Assembly (NCBI RefSeq): GCF_900094565.1
Contig: NZ_FMAF01000006.1
Coordinates: 121,422 to 185,421 of the forward strand
DNA length: 64,000 nucleotides
Reading direction: 5' to 3'
DNA from: Martinezella lusitana
GTDB lineage: Bacteria; Pseudomonadota; Alphaproteobacteria; Rhizobiales; Rhizobiaceae
The stretch's first letter is position 1. Each line of letters starts with the position of its first letter. Both the position numbers and the translations under genes were made by a program. Positions 7,682 to 15,528 of the stretch are shown piece by piece. Under the pieces are notes generated by a model. That model did not search any database. It was not told where the DNA came from and saw nothing but the letters and a program-made list of their open reading frames with translations.

Positions 7682-8111
7682 AGAGCTGATTGCAGCGCTG
7701 GAGAAGGCGACGGGGCCAGATCGCTGGCTTGATGCCAAGATCGATGCAGCGTTGCGCGTAGGCACCGTCAAGATGCGCAGCGGTGGCTTTGAGTGGGCGT
7801 GGGCTAACTTCCCCACATGGGGGCATCACAAGCAAGCGCGCGGCATGTGTGGCGTCCAGCATACTAACGGTGATCTCGGGCTGATCTGGGGCAGCCTTCC
7901 CTTTACCGATTCCATCGATGCTGCCGTTTCCCTAATTGGCGGAGACGAATTCGAGATGACGAACCTCTACGGGGTTGCTCGCGTCACTGTCTACAATCAA
8001 GGCGATTTCGGCCCGTCGTATGGAAGCAGCGAGTGCGGCAGTCTTCCGCTGGCCATCTGCATAGCAGCCCTCCGCTCCAAGCTCACTCAGGAGAAGAACA
8101 ATGCTGAATGA
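7668..8111 (+). CDS. Phage hypothetical protein
   Basis: A 147-residue protein. The start at 7668 is set by GGAGGG at 7654-7659. It opens with a helix (LEELIAALEKATGPDRWLDAKIDAAL) common in small phage proteins of this group, then a tryptophan-rich middle and a C-terminal helix (LPLAICIAALRSK). No enzyme motif seen. Confidence 0.7.
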   Translation: MQKLEELIAALEKATGPDRWLDAKIDAALRVGTVKMRSGGFEWAWANFPTWGHHKQARGMCGVQHTNGDLGLIWGSLPFTDSIDAAVSLIGGDEFEMTNLYGVARVTVYNQGDFGPSYGSSECGSLPLAICIAALRSKLTQEKNNAE

Positions 8112-9210
8112 ACCGATTGCGCACCTAGTTTGGCTTCAGGGCCGCCGCGCCGCCGATGATGTCGAGGACTACTACGAGGTAGCGCGGGCCGGCGACAAGT
8201 CCGTTGATGGTTCGGACCCGTTTCCAGTCTATGCCTCCCCCTCTGATGCTGAACGGCATGAGAGGGCACCAAAATCGGAGATGCTTGAAATTGCCGTTGC
8301 TGCGGTTTTAGAGGCCGACAAGGAATTTCGTTCAAATATGCCCAGTGACTGGGAGGGCGACCCGCTGAGCGATGAACTTGACGGATTGCGTCGTATTGTC
8401 GAAGCCCTTTCGGACGTCCCATCCCCACCCGCAGCGGTGCAAGAGCCGGTGGCCGTGAAGGCTGTCGCCTGGAGATGCAAAGATTTTGCTGACGGGTGGA
8501 TACTGGACGCGAGCGAAAGAAGTGCGCGTGAATACCAAAAGAAAACGGGCTGCGTAATGCAACCGCTGTACGCCGAACCTCCGGCCGTATCTGTCGTCGT
8601 GGACAATATTTCCGATGAACAACTTCGCCACATTGCAGATAGTAAAGATACTGCGGCATGCCGGTCTCGCATCCGCTCCGCTCTCTCCAACTCCCAAAGC
8701 GACCCCGCACCCGAGATAGCTTGCCCCTGCACGACATTCGAGCAGGATGAAGATTGCCCTGTAGGACAGCCTTCATTGTTGTGCAGCGCATGCGGTGGGA
8801 AAGGGATAGTCCCCATTGAAACGGTCGTTGCCTTGGCTGCGGAGATGCTGAAGGTCGCCGAACAGGTGGATGAACTTGAAGATCCATTTGCGGCTTGGGA
8901 GAGCATCGAGCTTTTCAACAGCCACCACAATCAGATGCAAAAGGCATTGTGTAAAATTGCTGGCATGGTCGATGACGAAGATGCTGATTTGGACGATGCG
9001 ATCTCCATCGCCAACGCTGCGTTACCCGTCCAAGACCCTCCGCCCCCACCCGAGATAGCCGCGCTTAGGGCTGAGAACAGCAATGCACACCCCGCTAACC
9101 AAATCATCGGTCAGATTGAGGAGCTTTTCCCTGATTGGCGCAGCTACCGCGATTTGATCGATTGCATTGAATGTACTCTACACGAACTTCGAAAGGGTAG
9201 CCGGTCATGA
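8101..9210 (+). CDS. Mosaic phage protein with zinc-finger-like segment
   Basis: A 369-residue protein, the longest unassigned gene of the arm. It reads as joined modules: an N-terminal ~45-residue segment (HLVWLQGRRA, YYEVARAGDKSVDG), a helical stretch, a short domain around VAWRCKDFADGWI, a CxC...C...CSACGGKG zinc-finger-like block at about 208-235, and a helical C-terminus separated by a poly-proline run. The Pro-rich linkers suggest domain shuffling. Overlaps upstream by 11 bases and downstream by ATGA. Function unknown. Confidence 0.7.
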   Translation: MLNEPIAHLVWLQGRRAADDVEDYYEVARAGDKSVDGSDPFPVYASPSDAERHERAPKSEMLEIAVAAVLEADKEFRSNMPSDWEGDPLSDELDGLRRIVEALSDVPSPPAAVQEPVAVKAVAWRCKDFADGWILDASERSAREYQKKTGCVMQPLYAEPPAVSVVVDNISDEQLRHIADSKDTAACRSRIRSALSNSQSDPAPEIACPCTTFEQDEDCPVGQPSLLCSACGGKGIVPIETVVALAAEMLKVAEQVDELEDPFAAWESIELFNSHHNQMQKALCKIAGMVDDEDADLDDAISIANAALPVQDPPPPPEIAALRAENSNAHPANQIIGQIEELFPDWRSYRDLIDCIECTLHELRKGSRS

Positions 9211-9416
9211 AGCTCACTCCATTACAAAGGAAATTACTTGAGCGCGCTGCCTCAAGTAATGGCGGTCTAATCACTAGAGGTGGGTGGGAACAGCGAACTG
9301 CCGATAAACTCCATGACTACGGATACTTACGCCCAGCGATTTACATGCACCACGATTTTTACATTACATCGGAAGGCCGCGCCGCCCTCACCCCTGAGCA
9401 AGGGGAGGCGAAGTGA
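9207..9416 (+). CDS. Small winged-helix-like phage protein
   Basis: A 69-residue protein with the layout of a small winged helix: LTPLQRKLLERAA, then a turn, then ADKLHDYGYLRP and a hairpin ending in FYITSEGRAAL. This suggests DNA binding. ATGA overlap with the preceding gene. Confidence 0.6.
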   Translation: MKLTPLQRKLLERAASSNGGLITRGGWEQRTADKLHDYGYLRPAIYMHHDFYITSEGRAALTPEQGEAK

Positions 9417-9661
9417 TGAAGAACCGTTGCAAATTCAATCCGTGTTGCGGCGATCCATATAATTGCGAGCCTCCCCCAGAGCATGCTCACAAGCTGAAGC
9501 TGTTCGATAAGGCCGATGACGAGGCTCTGTCGTGGGTAACGACAAACCTTACGGCATTGCGGAAGGACAATGGAATGCTTCAATACGATCTGACCGATGT
9601 GGTTAGAGCATTCCAAGCCGGACGAGCTGCCCACTCAGAGGCACAGGAGGGGCGTGGGTGA
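9416..9661 (+). CDS. Small phage cysteine-rich protein
   Basis: An 81-residue protein. Four cysteines near the start (CKFNPCCGDPYNC) could bind a metal, followed by a helical body. GGGGAGG precedes the start. A GTG one codon upstream (9413) is equally possible. Function unknown. Confidence 0.65.
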   Translation: MKNRCKFNPCCGDPYNCEPPPEHAHKLKLFDKADDEALSWVTTNLTALRKDNGMLQYDLTDVVRAFQAGRAAHSEAQEGRG

Positions 9662-9969
9662 CGAGACCAGACCACCATCCGGAAATCACATCGCACATGG
9701 CGTCTTTCATCCGGGACCGCCGCAAGGCCCTCGGATTGTCGCTCGATGATGTCGCCAATCGCATGGGTTCTTCCAAAGCCCACATATGGGAATTGGAAAA
9801 CGGCCGCTCGAAGAACCCGACCCTTTGGATGATCCTCGGCCTTTGCGAGGCGCTTCAATGCTCACTCAATGCCCTGATCGGCAAAGACGTCTCGCAACCG
9901 CTTTTCACTGAATCCGAGATGGCGTTGATCGACGCGCATCGGAAGATTTTCGGAGGTCCCTCCCAATGA
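9658..9969 (+). CDS. XRE-family helix-turn-helix regulator
   Basis: A 103-residue transcription factor. Residues about 14-70 form the HTH_XRE domain: FIRDRRKALGLSLDDVANRM, then SKAHIWELENGRSKNPTL and LCEALQCSL. A short C-terminal tail follows. It is inside the operon rather than divergent, so it is more likely a mid-operon regulator than the main lysogeny repressor, which was not seen in the window. GTGA upstream, ATGA downstream. Confidence 0.85.
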   Translation: MTRPDHHPEITSHMASFIRDRRKALGLSLDDVANRMGSSKAHIWELENGRSKNPTLWMILGLCEALQCSLNALIGKDVSQPLFTESEMALIDAHRKIFGGPSQ

Positions 9970-10526
9970 CCACACCACACGATAAGGCTTTGGCTGCGGC
10001 CTGCGAAGCGACCATCCTCGGCGAAGATGAAAACTACAAGCCGGTCCACCTCGAATTGCGCGAGGCTGAAATGGCCATCTCCGCCTATCTCTCTTCCATC
10101 GGCGGCGTGGTGTGCCAGCGGAATCCATCGGCATGGGCGCATCGACTAAACCTAGAGCTAGACCAGTTCCTCACTGAATTTACCGGGGAGCCTGAACATC
10201 CATTCGGAGAGCCTGGCGTCGAGTTCTCCGCCGAGTTCACTGTCAATTCAACACCCCTTCACGCCCCTCTCCCTATAGCTGGAAAAGGCGATGAGTGGAT
10301 TCTCGTCCCTGAGGAAATGACAAATGAGCTGATCAAGGCGGCGACGAAAGATCGGCAGGTCTTGGTCTTCGAAAAAGGCCGATATTACAATGCGTGGATG
10401 GAGTTCGACGAATACGAAGGCGGATGGCTATGGATGGATGAGGCTGATAGCGAGCCCAATCCTTCGCACTACCGTCCTCTCCCCGCTCCTCCCTCCCGAT
10501 CAGAAGAAGGGAGAGAAAAGCCATGA
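9966..10526 (+). CDS. Phage hypothetical protein
   Basis: A 186-residue protein in two parts: a helical N-terminal half (DKALAAACEATI, REAEMAISAYLSSIGG) and a C-terminal part with ILVPEEMTNELIKAAT and aromatic-rich strands (YYNAWMEFDEYEGGWLWM). Ends in a basic, low-complexity tail that carries the ribosome site of the next gene. Function unknown. Confidence 0.7.
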   Translation: MTTPHDKALAAACEATILGEDENYKPVHLELREAEMAISAYLSSIGGVVCQRNPSAWAHRLNLELDQFLTEFTGEPEHPFGEPGVEFSAEFTVNSTPLHAPLPIAGKGDEWILVPEEMTNELIKAATKDRQVLVFEKGRYYNAWMEFDEYEGGWLWMDEADSEPNPSHYRPLPAPPSRSEEGREKP

Positions 10527-10735
10527 GCGAGATCAAAATCGGCCAAGTCTGGCAAGAGATCGACCCGAGATTTCCAAACATGCCGCCTAAGACGGTCGTC
10601 GGTTTTGAAGAAGGGAAAGTCCTTCTATCGACCGGCGGTCTCTTTGGGAAGAGGAAAACCAAAGCCAAGCCGGAGCGCTTCAATGGCAAGCGCGGAGGAT
10701 ACCGGCTGATTAAAGATACGGAGGGTGCGGTATGA
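10523..10735 (+). CDS. Small phage protein, SH3-like
   Basis: A 70-residue basic protein. The pattern GQVWQEIDPR, KTVVGFEEGKVLLST and ERFNGKRGGYRLI reads as a five-stranded SH3-like barrel common in small phage proteins. Nucleic-acid or protein binding is a guess. ATGA overlaps at both ends. Confidence 0.7.
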   Translation: MSEIKIGQVWQEIDPRFPNMPPKTVVGFEEGKVLLSTGGLFGKRKTKAKPERFNGKRGGYRLIKDTEGAV

Positions 10736-11370
10736 ACATAAGATTCAAGCCATGCTCCGTAAATGATTGCGCCCGGAACTCTCACACCGATGAGAAAGGA
10801 TGCAGAGGATTTTGTTATCCTCACTATCAACGTTTTATGAGAAACGGCGACCCAGAAGCCGGATGGGCTTCCCCAGGCGATGCGATACGCTTTGTTCATG
10901 AAAGTGCCGTTCACTATAATGGCACAGATTGCCTTATCTGGCCATTTAGCCGATCCGGCAATAATTACGGGCAATTGAAAATAGATGGAAAACATATCGG
11001 TGCCCACCGGTATGTTTGCATAGTTGTTTACGGAGAGCCCCCGGAGCCTGAGCTTGTCGCTGCTCATAGCTGTGGGAATGGTCATTTAGGGTGCGTGGCT
11101 CCTAGGCACTTGTCTTGGAAAACCCAAGAAGAGAATAGTGCCGACAAGTTATCACATGGCACGCACAATCGTGGAGAACGGAACGCGCGGGCTAAATTGT
11201 CAAACGATCAGGCTAGACAAATACTTTCTCTCAAGGGTTCGAAAACTCAAAAAGAGATAGCCTTAATGTTTGGCATCACTCACTCAACCGTGAGTGAGAT
11301 CCACCGTGGCACCAAATGGGGATGGTTGAATTCTCTCTACCGCAAGGAGAAGGAGGTGGGGAATGGCTGA
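10732..11370 (+). CDS. HNH homing-type endonuclease with N-terminal zinc finger
   Basis: A 212-residue DNA endonuclease. C8, C13, C24 and C28 form an N-terminal zinc finger (CSVNDC, CRGFCYPHYQRF). The HNH core is at about 80-130 (YGQLKIDGK, AHRYV, VAAHSCGNGHLGCVAPRHLSW). Residues about 134-200 are a helix-turn-helix module homologous to that of the HNH protein at 1434-1964 (EN-ADKL-HG, G-R---A-L, ST-------R--W). Its DNA is clearly more AT-rich than its neighbours, a sign of later arrival, yet it keeps the four-base overlap at its start. Confidence 0.85.
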   Translation: MNIRFKPCSVNDCARNSHTDEKGCRGFCYPHYQRFMRNGDPEAGWASPGDAIRFVHESAVHYNGTDCLIWPFSRSGNNYGQLKIDGKHIGAHRYVCIVVYGEPPEPELVAAHSCGNGHLGCVAPRHLSWKTQEENSADKLSHGTHNRGERNARAKLSNDQARQILSLKGSKTQKEIALMFGITHSTVSEIHRGTKWGWLNSLYRKEKEVGNG

Positions 11371-11986
11371 CCTCCACTTGCGGCACGAGGCTCCAGCCCA
11401 TTGCTGCCCCTACTGCTTGAAGCCAGTCGGATATATCGGGCGTGGCCTATCACTACTCTTCGGAGCCAAGATTCACAAATGCGATTTCTTGAATGTTGAT
11501 ACCGAGGCCGAGAGATTCAGGCAGCGCATAGAAGCTGCCGAGGACGATATGGTCCGCATTCATCACGAGAAAGTGGATACGAGAGAGAAGCTTAGAGCCG
11601 CCGAAAAAGATCGAGACAATCTATTCTCTGCAAACAGAGAGTTGCATCGCCGGGCACAAAAGGCCGAAGGCAAGCTCCAGCGCATGGAAGAAGCGCACCG
11701 AATAGCCTGCCGACATGCTTTCACCAAATCTATCGACTACCACCTGTATGCGCATATTTTACTCAATTGCAATCAGAGCCTTTTCCCTAAATTGGTTAGC
11801 GATGGCAGCATTTTGCCTGATCCAGCGCTAGACATACGGAATAAAGCGTTGGAAGAAGCCGCCCAAGTCGCCGAACGCCTCGGCAGTCATCTAGTTCGCG
11901 GCGAATCCGGCCCCGAGTATGTCGGTGGCAATCTGGACGTAGCAGCCGCTATCCGCTCTCTTTCTGTGGCAAAGGAGCCGGAATGA
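11363..11986 (+). CDS. Phage zinc-finger and coiled-coil protein
   Basis: A 207-residue protein. CCPYC at about 14-18, with C40 further on, could bind zinc. Residues about 45-110 form a charged coiled coil (AERFRQRIEAAEDD through QKAEGKLQRMEEAHRIA). A helical end follows (IRNKALEEAAQVAERLG), a motif often seen in phage early proteins. Overlaps the HNH gene by 8 bases. Function unknown. Confidence 0.7.
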   Translation: MADLHLRHEAPAHCCPYCLKPVGYIGRGLSLLFGAKIHKCDFLNVDTEAERFRQRIEAAEDDMVRIHHEKVDTREKLRAAEKDRDNLFSANRELHRRAQKAEGKLQRMEEAHRIACRHAFTKSIDYHLYAHILLNCNQSLFPKLVSDGSILPDPALDIRNKALEEAAQVAERLGSHLVRGESGPEYVGGNLDVAAAIRSLSVAKEPE

Positions 11987-12306
11987 ACCTATACGGCCAA
12001 AACCTCACAAAATTTGTGGACTTGAACACTTGGTTTCGCTGGTGGATGTTAAAGTCGTTTCTCGACAAGGGAATTTCTAGCCGCACCATGTGCCGTCGTC
12101 TCGGATGGCGCCAGGACAAACTTGAGCGCGTTCTCGTCGCTTCCAACTACACTCTTCGCATCGATGATCTGGCCGTGTGGTTCTTCGCCCTTGATGGGTC
12201 AATGCTCAATTTTAAGCTTGTTCCGCTTGATGCGGCACAGATGGGTTTCGCTCCCAATCCTTTGCCAGAACAAACCGCTAACATCGGGAAGGAGCCTACA
12301 CCATGA
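11983..12306 (+). CDS. Small phage helix-turn-helix protein
   Basis: A 107-residue protein. Residues about 15-72 look like a lambda-type HTH (WFRWWMLKSFLDKGISSRTMCRRLGWRQDKLERVL, then TLRIDDLAVWFFALDG), close to XRE antitoxin-like proteins. It ends with the tag NPLPEQTANIGKE, which recurs in the protein at 12690-12986. Probably a DNA-binding regulator; no toxin partner was recognised. Confidence 0.65.
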   Translation: MNLYGQNLTKFVDLNTWFRWWMLKSFLDKGISSRTMCRRLGWRQDKLERVLVASNYTLRIDDLAVWFFALDGSMLNFKLVPLDAAQMGFAPNPLPEQTANIGKEPTP

Positions 12307-12479
12307 CTCCGCGGTATTTTATAACGATGGGCGTGATCACAGCCATATTTGGTCTCACTGCTATTTTCCTCACATCCCCGTCAGATTGGAACCTATGGGC
12401 AGCTGGTGCCACCAGTGGCTTTTTGTTTGGGATGGGTATTAGCGCAGTTGCTAAGGCAAAGGAGGCGGACCATGACTAA
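12303..12479 (+). CDS. Very small phage membrane protein, two helices
   Basis: A 58-residue protein with two hydrophobic segments (about 5-24, YFITMGVITAIFGLTAIFLT, and about 30-47, LWAAGATSGFLFGMGISA) and a charged tail. The start is set by the ATGA overlap with the HTH gene. A holin-like or exclusion role is possible but not shown. Confidence 0.6.
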   Translation: MTPRYFITMGVITAIFGLTAIFLTSPSDWNLWAAGATSGFLFGMGISAVAKAKEADHD

Positions 12480-12693
12480 ATCAAAAGCCGCAGCAACAAT
12501 CGTCATGTGGATATCGATCGGCGTTACTCTGTCAGTCTCCGTCGTCTCTTGCCAGCGCTACCACTCTGCTGTCGAAGTTGCCAAGATCGAAAGCGAGACA
12601 GCACAGTGGAATAGCCTCCATGAGGATTGCCGCGAGCGCAAGGGTCTGTTTGTCCGATCCTGGGGAGATTGGGAATGTGAGGTGGGTCGATGA
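12472..12693 (+). CDS. Small phage membrane or lipoprotein
   Basis: A 73-residue protein. One N-terminal hydrophobic segment (about 7-26) ends in VVSC, a possible lipobox, followed by a soluble charged domain with two more cysteines. GGAGG lies a few bases before the start. It overlaps the previous membrane protein by 8 bases, a nested pair that recalls phage spanin arrangements, but no endolysin is nearby. Confidence 0.6.
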   Translation: MTKSKAAATIVMWISIGVTLSVSVVSCQRYHSAVEVAKIESETAQWNSLHEDCRERKGLFVRSWGDWECEVGR

Positions 12694-12986
12694 AACCGAT
12701 TTATATTCCTTGCGACTGTAGGACGCCATACCATTGCTTGGTGATCGAGCCAGACGAAGATATCCCAGAAAGTCTGACCGTCTCATTCGTATCGACTAGA
12801 AACGGTAGCGTCTGGCACCGGATCAAATGGGCATGGAAGCACGTTTTCGGTCGTGAAGATCTAACCTTCGCCGACATTATTATCAAGCGTGATGACTTTC
12901 TGGAAGCTCTGGACTCTGTCGTTCCGGGAACCTCCTCCAATCCTTTGCAAGAACAAAGGGAAAACATAGGTAGGGAGGGGAAATGA
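12690..12986 (+). CDS. Phage hypothetical protein
   Basis: A 98-residue protein with a CDC...C start (IPCDCRTPYHCLVIEPDED), beta strands, then a helical middle (WHRIKWAWKHVFG). The C-terminal tag NPLQEQRENIGRE matches the end of the protein at 11983-12306, at both protein and DNA level. ATGA overlaps at both ends. Function unknown. Confidence 0.7.
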   Translation: MKPIYIPCDCRTPYHCLVIEPDEDIPESLTVSFVSTRNGSVWHRIKWAWKHVFGREDLTFADIIIKRDDFLEALDSVVPGTSSNPLQEQRENIGREGK

Positions 12987-13237
12987 CCATAAACCATCGC
13001 CTTCTCACCAAGACCGAAGCTGCTGCCTACTTGAACCTGAAGCCGACCCAATTCAACAATTGGATCAAGGAGGGGAGAATTCCACCTGCCATTCCTGGAA
13101 CTCATAGATGGGATCGGGTCGCTCTCGATCGAGAGCTTGACCGCCTATCCGGCATTGCGACAGAATCGAAAGCTGTTTCTGAACTAGATGCGTGGAAGGA
13201 ACGCAGGAATGCGCGTCGAGCTCAAAGGTCTGCATAA
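12983..13237 (+). CDS. Excisionase-like helix-turn-helix protein
   Basis: An 84-residue protein. Residues about 7-50 are a MerR-like winged HTH of the Xis/AlpA type (LLTKTEAAAYLNLKPTQFNNWIKEGRIPPAIPGTHRWDRVALD). It lies directly upstream of, and overlaps by 29 bases, the integrase gene, the usual place for the recombination directionality factor. It would bend att-site DNA and favour excision. Family known, role inferred. Confidence 0.8.
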   Translation: MTINHRLLTKTEAAAYLNLKPTQFNNWIKEGRIPPAIPGTHRWDRVALDRELDRLSGIATESKAVSELDAWKERRNARRAQRSA

Positions 13238-14249
13238 AACCAGCAAGAAATTGGCTGATGGGACCAAGCGCGATTACTATTATGCTTGGAAAAATGGCCC
13301 GCGGATCAAAGCTGAATACGGGACCAGCGCATTTTATGATGAGTTCAGAAGGCTGACGAAAGAGAAAAAGTCTCCAGATTCGAATTCCTTTCAATCGATC
13401 ATCACGCTCTATAAGCGCACGGATCTTCAACAGCGCAAGCCTAGCACCCGCCGTTCGTACCTTCAATATATCAAACTGATCGAAGAGGAGTTCGGGGATA
13501 TGTCGATTGCGGCGATCGAGGAGACCGGATCGCGTGCCGTATTTCTAGACTGGCGCTCGGAAATGGCGGATCGCCCGCGTACTGCCGACCTCGCTTGGTC
13601 AGTACTCCAAAAAATCATGGCATTCGGCGTCCATACCGAGAAGCTGAAGCGAAATCCATGCGTGAAAGCCGGTAGGCTGGCTGAGACTGGCACGCGGCGC
13701 GAGAAGATATGGCTGCCGGCAGATATCTCAAAGCTTCGCGAAAAGGCATCACAGCAGATCACTGATGCGCTTACGCTTGCCCTGTGGACCGGACAGCGCC
13801 AAGGCGACCTGTTGCGCCTTCAATGGTCATCCTACGATGGGATGCGCATTCGCCTCAAGCAAGCCAAGACCGGCCGACATGTCATCGTCTTGGTTTCTGG
13901 CGAATTGCGGGCGACCCTTGAGCGCTTGAAGAAATTGAATGATGAGCGGAAAGTGCCAGCTTTGACGATCCTCACCAATTCGCATGGAAAGACATGGACC
14001 AGTGATGGTTTTCGAACTTCTTGGGGGAAAGCAGTTGAAGCGGCCAAGGTGTCAGGCCTCACGTTCCACGACTTGCGCGGAACCTTCATTACCAGGGCTC
14101 GACGCGCTGGCGCCTCGATCGAAGACATAGCCGAAGCTTCCGGCCATTCGATCGTGGATGTGCGGAGCATTCTGGAGACGCACTATCTCGCAGGCGATGC
14201 AACCGCAGGGGATGCCGTTATTCTCAAGCTTGAAGGGAAAACTTCGTGA
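13209..14249 (+). CDS. int: Tyrosine-family phage integrase
   Basis: A 346-residue site-specific recombinase. The catalytic residues are visible: R197 (TGQRQGDLLRL), H287 and R290 (HDLRG), H313 (SGH) and Y326 (HYLAG). The N-terminal ~65 residues are the arm-type DNA-binding part, and residues about 66-150 form the SAM-like core-binding domain. Start 13209 is preferred because AAGGA lies eight bases upstream; 13188 is also in frame. It is the last gene of the prophage, 93 bases from the 3' end of tRNA-Lys, which is the expected attachment gene. Confidence 0.95.
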   Translation: MRVELKGLHKTSKKLADGTKRDYYYAWKNGPRIKAEYGTSAFYDEFRRLTKEKKSPDSNSFQSIITLYKRTDLQQRKPSTRRSYLQYIKLIEEEFGDMSIAAIEETGSRAVFLDWRSEMADRPRTADLAWSVLQKIMAFGVHTEKLKRNPCVKAGRLAETGTRREKIWLPADISKLREKASQQITDALTLALWTGQRQGDLLRLQWSSYDGMRIRLKQAKTGRHVIVLVSGELRATLERLKKLNDERKVPALTILTNSHGKTWTSDGFRTSWGKAVEAAKVSGLTFHDLRGTFITRARRAGASIEDIAEASGHSIVDVRSILETHYLAGDATAGDAVILKLEGKTS

Positions 14250-14256
14250 ACAAATC

Positions 14257-14284
14257 TCCAAACCAAATCCAAACTTCTCCAAAC
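14257..14284. promoter_or_regulatory. Three phased TCCAAAC repeats, probable integrase/Xis arm sites
   Basis: TCCAAAC occurs at 14257-14263, 14268-14274 and 14278-14284, that is, at 11- and 10-base spacing, on one face of the helix. The block lies between the integrase stop and the tRNA-Lys 3' end, where arm-type binding sites of a prophage attachment site are expected. Role inferred from place and spacing. Confidence 0.5.
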
Positions 14285-14342
14285 CTAGTCTGGAAAGTCT
14301 TGGATATAAATGGAAATTATGATACCATTTCAGGTAGTTAAA

Positions 14343-14418
<76 letters not shown>

Positions 14419-14542
14419 GTACCGCTTGCTGGCGGCGTGACCGGGCATATAAATAGGATCGGTTTGATTGTCCAGCGGCCAGACGAATTTTCTTTGATTA
14501 TTTGTCAAAAAAATTTCAGAGACCGCCGAAAAGCCAGCAAAA

Positions 14543-15472
14543 TCAAAGCTCAAGAATTCCGGACCCGACGCGCACGGCCTGGCCGCCGATGCGGGCGTTG
14601 GCGATCAGGCCGTCGTCGACATCGAGGTGGAGATGAATCAGCGAGGGCCGTCCCATCTCGATACCCTGCTCTATGATGATGGGATGATGCCCGTCCGGGA
14701 GCGCGTCGAATTGATTGATCGCGCCCGATAGCGCGGCCACTGCTGAACCCGTCGCCGGATCCTCGACGATACCCATTCCCACAGGAAACATGCGCGCATG
14801 GAACTTGGCGGCATGATTGACGCCGCCGCGACAATAGATGAAGGCCGAGGCCAGCGCGCCATCGACGAAGGGAACCGTCTTCTCCCAGAGCTGCAGATCG
14901 AATTCCAACCGCTCCGCCGCGCCGACATCATGCACCGGCACCAGCAGGAAAGGTACGCCGGCGCTCCAGATGGACGGCACGTGATTCTCGAAGCCGATCT
15001 CGGTGATCTTCAGGCTGAGCGCATTGGCGATATCGGCCCTGTCGAGCGGCAGCAGGATCTGCTGCGATTTCCTCGGCAGGTCGAACTCGGCAAAGCTCGC
15101 CTTGTCCTGGCGCAGCCTGATCGCACAGCGCACCGGCCCGACCCGTTCGTCCAGCACGGAAACGAGATCGATGTCGCCGCCATGCGTGGCATGGGCCTTC
15201 TCCGCAAGTGCGATCGCCGTGCCCACGGTGGGATGCCCGGCAAAGGGAAGTTCGCGACCAGGCGTGAATATTCGCAGACTGGCCGTATGCGCGGGATTCT
15301 GCGGCGGCAGCACGAACACCGTCTCGGAAAGGTTCATCTCCCTGGCGATGGCCTGCATCGCCTCGTCGCTCAAGCCCTCGGCATCGAAGATGATCGCAAG
15401 GGGATTGCCCGCCAGCTTCCTGTCGGTGAACACATCATAGACACTGTAGCTGCGCGCCAATCCGGCCTCCAT
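14543..15472 (-). CDS. PhzF-family isomerase/epimerase-like protein
   Basis: A 309-residue cytosolic enzyme of the PhzF (phenazine-biosynthesis-like, diaminopimelate-epimerase fold) family. Visible marks: VFTDRKLAGNPLA, the catalytic glutamate E50 in NLSETVFV, FTPGRELPFAGHPTVGTA, and the second-domain glycine loop EDPATGSA. Substrate is unknown; most bacterial members are orphan isomerases. It is the last gene of a minus-strand run, 56 bases after the Nudix gene. Confidence 0.9.
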   Translation of the reverse strand: MEAGLARSYSVYDVFTDRKLAGNPLAIIFDAEGLSDEAMQAIAREMNLSETVFVLPPQNPAHTASLRIFTPGRELPFAGHPTVGTAIALAEKAHATHGGDIDLVSVLDERVGPVRCAIRLRQDKASFAEFDLPRKSQQILLPLDRADIANALSLKITEIGFENHVPSIWSAGVPFLLVPVHDVGAAERLEFDLQLWEKTVPFVDGALASAFIYCRGGVNHAAKFHARMFPVGMGIVEDPATGSAVAALSGAINQFDALPDGHHPIIIEQGIEMGRPSLIHLHLDVDDGLIANARIGGQAVRVGSGILEL

Positions 15473-15528
15473 CCAAGTTTCCAGACTTAACCATTCATAC
15501 CGGCAAGCGACTCCAGCGCAAGCCCAAG

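Noticed and set aside
11983..12306. Toxin-antitoxin system suggested by the antitoxin-like helix-turn-helix protein
   Set aside because: The neighbours are membrane proteins and a protein with no toxin motif, so there is no support for a toxin partner.
1..14342. Search for a second copy of the tRNA-Lys 3' end as the left attachment site
   Set aside because: None was seen. The phage arm is open at the left edge of the window, so the other attachment site must be outside.
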